Part shown: positions 60,401-64,000 of the stretch, in pieces | Layout of the letters: each line of letters begins with the position of its first letter | Position numbering within the stretch: position 1 is the stretch's first letter | Program-made: the position numbers and the translations under genes | Notes under the pieces: model-generated | Database searches by the model: none | What the model was told of the DNA's origin: nothing | The model's input: only the letters and a program-made list of their open reading frames with translations | Assembly: GCA_026225945.1 (NCBI GenBank) | Contig: JAMJFZ010001815.1 | Span: 5,001 to 69,000 of the forward strand | Length of the DNA: 64,000 nt | Direction: 5' to 3' | From: Cricetomys ansorgei | Lineage: Eukaryota; Chordata; Mammalia; Rodentia; Nesomyidae

Positions 60401-61289
60401 CGGACATCATGTCCGGTTGGCGAAACTCCTGGGTGAGTCATGTTGTTGGGAGATGGACCAAGGATTCACGGCGTGAAAGGGCCCGAGTCATTGTCAGGAC
60501 CCAGCTGGCAGGATGGGTATAGAAACAGGAGCCAGCATATAAAGTCCAGCCCCGATCACAACAGGTGTCCGTGTTCTCTTGCCTGGAGATGAAGGCCCCA
60601 GGACCCCTTGAGCTCTCCCTGAGGCTGGGCATTTGTCCACCTTGAGCAGGGAGACCACATGGAGCTCTCAGTCAGGGCTGACACATTCCTCCAGAGTGTG
60701 GTTGGTCACACTGCTCCCAGCTGCCTTGAGAGAAACCTAGGTGAGCTGAAGGCAGAGTCCCCGTGTCTCCTAGGTCAGATGTTAAGGAGGGATGCACATG
60801 GTGGTCTGGCCCTCCTTTCACTCCTGGGCTCTTCTCTTACACCCAGGCTTCTAGGTCAAGTCCCCACAATGGAGGGTGACGTCTCTCTCCCAAAGTCACT
60901 TAGTCTTCTGGGCTGGGAAGGAAATTCCATCAGCTCCCCCAGCTCTAACCCTTACACCGTGTCCTCCTGGCCTCACTGTAGGCAGAGACCCTGACATCAG
61001 CCAGGAGGCCCTGGACGATTTCGAGAATGCAGTAAGAGCTGGAGAACTCAACGCGGAGAGCATCATCATCCCCAAGCAGAGCGGTAGGAAGCAAGCTGCT
61101 GTGTCCTCCTGCCCCCTGCAGGGCCCAGTCACTCAGGACAGCAGGCTGCCTCTCACCCAGCTCTGGCCTTTAGGGGTGGGAGAGGGGCTGGCTGATGGAG
61201 GGGCCTTGGCTTGTGACCAAATTCCCCGGGTCTTCTGAATCATGTTTTTTCTTCCTTGGACAGAAACCTGCTCTGAAGGAAGCAATTAG
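57489..61289 (+). CDS. Lcn1: Lipocalin-1 (von Ebner gland protein), right copy
   Basis: Exons 57489-57575, 58087-58220 (134 nt), 59328-59398 (71), 60322-60432 (111), 60982-61083 (102) and 61264-61290 (TAG at 61287-61289), with a 3' UTR exon at 61987 to about 62148. Splice phases 0, 2, 1, 1, 1 agree throughout. The start was chosen at 57489 because it opens the signal peptide after a TATA box and short leader; the longer upstream frame is untranslated leader and promoter. Motifs [30 protein letters not shown] and ETCSEGSN identify LCN1. Head-to-head orientation with the left copy: the two promoters face each other across about 14.4 kb. Confidence 0.93.
57656..57728 (+). repeat. (CCT)n polypyrimidine tract in Lcn1 intron 1, right
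   Basis: Mirror partner of the tract at 42703-42775. The exon-1 frame stays open through it as a serine run, but the GT donor at 57576 and lipocalin structure show it is intron. Confidence 0.95.
59626..59998 (-). mobile_element. Solo LTR-like repeat in Lcn1 intron 3, right
   Basis: Identical mirror copy of the element at 40433-40805, again antisense to the gene, so it was inserted before the arms were made identical. Confidence 0.6.
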
Positions 61290-62124
61290 GGTAAGTGACC
61301 GGTTGGTGGGCACACTTGAGCAAATCCTGGCCCTGGGCTCAACAGGGCTTCAGGAGACCCTGTGTTCTGACAGAGGGCAAGAGACCCTTCCCTACCTGTG
61401 CAGACAGGCATGGCCTCTGCTACTGGAGCGTTCTCTACCTGTGGGGATTTTGCTCACATTTCCTTCGTGGGTGTCATTTCCCTGGACATCAGGAATCTGC
61501 CCTGGCTGACACGCTGCAGTTGGTTTGCAACTGGAGAGAACGCCCCTGTCCGTGTTTCCCCTGGCGTACTCTGAAGAAGGGAAATTCTTCCTCTAGCACT
61601 CTCTCTCCTTCAGTCAGCATGTTGTCCCCATTTATGGCGTGGATTGCTTTAAAGAATGTGGCAGCCATGGCTGGGAGCTCGCAGCATTCCCAGGTTGCTC
61701 TTTGCTGTGTGATGCTTGGGAGATGCAGCCCAGAGACTTGCCCAAGGTCACCTGCCAGGCTGGGCAGAGACAGAGTCCAACCAAATCCTTGTCATCCCTT
61801 TGCCATGCTGTTGCCCTGAGGTCACCTGTCCCTTCTACATATGGGCATGGAGAACCGTGGGAACTCAGTGTGTGGGAGAGGGAGGATGACCTTTGTCCCC
61901 GGTTTGATGGCAGGTAGAACCCCTGCCATCTCAGAATTCCCTCTGCCTAGTCCCTTTGGCTGCACTGACTCTCCTCCTTTCCACAGCAAGGGACACATGG
62001 TTCCAGGCCGGCCTCACAGCATGGCTCCACGGAGACCATCTGAGCACAGGACACAGAAGGAGCTCCCTCACTGTCCCTCCAGCTTCACCCAGCCCTTCCC
62101 TGGTCCCCCATCCCCCTGCTTCTC

Positions 62125-62130
62125 CATAAA
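62125..62130 (+). promoter_or_regulatory. Variant poly(A) signal, right Lcn1
   Basis: CATAAA followed by GAACTTCATC and then GGTGTCTCTGC/GTCTGTGGGG, as in the left copy. Confidence 0.55.
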
Positions 62131-62324
62131 GAACTTCATCATTTTCTGGTGTCTCTGCATGTCTGTGGGGGATGAGGGGACTTGGTAGGACACTCTCAGA
62201 TGTCTTAGAGCCTTCGGGTTGGTTTTGAGGAGGAGGAGTGGGGAAGTGGCTAGGACGGATGGGTGCTCCAACTTTCCCTTGGTTCTCATTGTGGCTTTTC
62301 TAGCCAAAGATCGTGAAGGGCTGG

Positions 62325-62725
62325 TTGCAATGGTGAAAGGTTTTTTTTTTTCCTAGGGGCCTTTAATAACTTCTGTTTTGTGTCCTCTCAAAGCCAGGTG
62401 GTGTGTGTGATGGGAAGAGTGTGAGGGTGAGTGTCTGGAGCTCCAGTCCAATGGTGAGGTTCCCTGTAGAGCTTATGACAGATGGTGGTCACCTGGTGCT
62501 ATGGTAGGATTGGGGAGGGGAGTCTATTCAGGGTACAGGCACATGACCAAGACAGCAAGATATGGGCACCTCGCCCTGGAGATTAGGGATGTGTCATGAT
62601 CCTTCTCTGCATTTCTGACATATCCTGTTCATGTGGGAGTCTTATCTCTAGGGAATATCAATGTCTGCACATTCTAACACTATGAGTACAGTTTCCCAAA
62701 ATCACCCTTGGATTTTCCTCAGTAC
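62325..62725. repeat. Diverged continuation of inverted repeat, right outer flank
   Basis: Inverted counterpart of 37700-38106. The first mismatch (62325) is abrupt, next to a poly-T of different length in the two copies. Confidence 0.75.
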
Positions 62726-63300
62726 TGCCATGAACCAAGTATAATCAGGGGCTCTTTCCTCTTGGAAGAGGAATAAACACATCCAGATTTTCCTGGATAC
62801 CATGGAACTTCCTCTGAGACCTGTAAGAAATGGCCTTCCAATGCCTCCGTCTCCTCCACCTCTTTCATGTAGTGCTACCCACAGCTTGGGCCATACAACT
62901 GTCATAGTCTGCTTCCAGTCCTGTCCCTGCGCTTTGACTAGTTTTTTATATCTGTGTTAATTTTCATCTTCTGCATAAATAAGTTCCTCTCAGGAGGATT
63001 GGAAAATCCACTAATCTATGGGTATACCTATAAGCCACTAGCAGTCAACCCAACACTATGTCCATATAGCAGAATAGCAGTGGTTTCTCTCCTAGGGTCT
63101 AGGACCAGTATAGCCACAGGTTCTTTATCATGATATCAGTGCCTAATATGAGTTTTACCAATTGGAGCAGAATTTAAATCTAATCAGAAAGTGAGTGGTT
63201 ACTCCTATGATATTCATGCCACTACTGCAGTAGGTAGCCTAAGCAGAATGACTGGTTATAGAGCAGTAAAATAGGCAGGATCCCTCACCCATAACACTGA
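62726..63300. other. No gene recognised
   Basis: AT-rich DNA past the outer flank of the right arm; nothing identifiable except the approach to the L1 below. Confidence 0.4.
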
Positions 63301-64000
63301 ATGCAACATTTCTCTTTTGATAAAACAACTGATAAAAACAATAGGCTCTTCATGCTGTGAGGACCTTATATCTTTAGATCTTTGCAGAAAGTATTTATCT
63401 TGTCTAAAAGTTTTGTGATGGAGTGTGTAGGATCTTTTAAACATGGAGTCATGATATCTACAAACAGGGATAATTTTCTTTCATTTCTATTTATATCTTT
63501 TTTATTTCTTTCCCTTGTCTTATTGCTGTATCTAAGTCTTCTGGTAGAATAAGAGGGCAGAGAGTGGGGACCATTGGCTCATTCCAGATTTCAGAGGAAA
63601 TCCTCTCTGTCCTTCCACATTTATATAATGACTGCTGTAGGTTTCTCATATATAATTCCCATTGTGTTGATATATGTTCCCTCTATTCTTGGTTTCTTCT
63701 GGGCTTTTATCATGAAAAGATATTTTACTCTGTCAAAGGCATTTGGCCTCAGTTGATAGAATCATGTTGCTTCTGTCCTTAAGTCTATAGTGTACTGAAT
63801 TACTCTTATTGATCTGTGTCCATTGAACCAACCTTGCATTCCTGACATATGATTATCTAAATGAGTTTTTGAACTCATTTTGCAAGACTTCCATACAGAA
63901 TATTTTCATCTACATTTATTAAGTAAATTAGACTATAGTTTATTTCTGTGTTGTGTCCTTTGTGGGGCTGTCCTAGAACTAAGAGGGGGTTGAAGCATGC
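63300..64000 (-). mobile_element. Old L1 fragment, antisense (ORF2 region)
   Basis: The plus strand is the complement of L1 ORF2 in the reverse transcriptase region (CATTTGGCCTCAGTTGATAG, ACCAACCTTGCATTCCTGAC, GACTATAGTTTATTTCTGTG follow the familiar order). It is diverged and continues past the window edge. Confidence 0.7.

Larger units (their letters stand above)
56965..62324 (+). repeat. Right arm of near-perfect inverted repeat
   Basis: Partner of 38107-43466. The inner edge coincides with the junction of an inserted repeat (about 56640-56964) that the left copy lacks; the outer edge (62324) has no obvious structural cause and passes into diverged homologous DNA. Confidence 0.95.

Noticed and set aside
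61295..61819. 174-codon open frame in both arms
   Set aside because: It lies in the intron and 3' region of Lcn1, has no domain, and is the same in both arms only because the arms are identical.
1..64000. CRISPR arrays, bacterial operons, integrases or phage genes
   Set aside because: The DNA is plainly mammalian with spliced genes and rodent SINEs; no spaced direct-repeat array or prokaryotic gene was seen.

Overview
This window is mammalian genomic DNA from a muroid rodent, seen from the dense B1, B2/B3 and ID SINEs, rodent-type L1 and rodent LTR elements. The ID copies and the non-murine look of the L1 may favour a cricetid over a house mouse, but the species cannot be fixed by eye. It holds part of a secreted-lipocalin cluster (LCN1/von Ebner gland protein, OBP2-like and a divergent lipocalin). 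All genes are spliced, so exons were read by hand from splice sites, codon phase and family motifs. Coordinates of spliced genes span start to stop codon, with exons given in the text.

Layout. 1-3.9 kb: minus-strand 5' exons of a diverged HAUS6 (augmin subunit 6) paralogue with intact frames and splice sites, followed by two further phase-compatible exons of unknown identity. 4-10.6 kb: SINE-rich DNA. 10.68-10.75 kb: a tRNA-Gly(GCC)-like gene on the minus strand. 10.885-10.995 kb: an interstitial telomere-like array (TTAGGG/TCAGGG on the minus strand) that abuts a lipocalin exon-1 remnant whose upstream flank (11.0-12.0 kb) is paralogous to the flank of the intact gene at 34.8-36.0 kb. 12.5-16.7 kb: an L1 with an internal deletion. 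19.3-22.6 kb: an OBP2-like lipocalin, minus strand, complete in exons 1-6 except for a 7-nt loss at the conserved GxW motif. 25.4-27.7 kb: a non-autonomous LTR-element-like structure. 30.3-34.8 kb: an apparently intact divergent 189-aa lipocalin, minus strand.

38.1-62.3 kb: the main structure. Two LCN1 genes (176 aa, seven exons) lie in opposite orientation in arms of 5,360 bp (38107-43466 and 56965-62324) that differ at one position in my reading, separated by 13.5 kb. Every paired position sums to 100431, so there is no net indel. Outside the arms, on both the inner and outer sides, homology continues but is clearly diverged and includes a shared SINE. This pattern suggests an older inverted duplication whose gene-bearing core was recently homogenised by gene conversion; a very recent event or an assembly error must be excluded. 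The 13.5-kb spacer holds LTR elements and SINEs and no gene that I can recognise. 63.3-64.0 kb is an old antisense L1.

How the genes work together: the LCN1, OBP2-like and divergent lipocalins are predicted secreted carriers of small hydrophobic ligands (tear, saliva, nasal or vomeronasal secretions). The window shows the usual history of such clusters: duplication, conversion, decay, and one member broken at a telomere-repeat junction.
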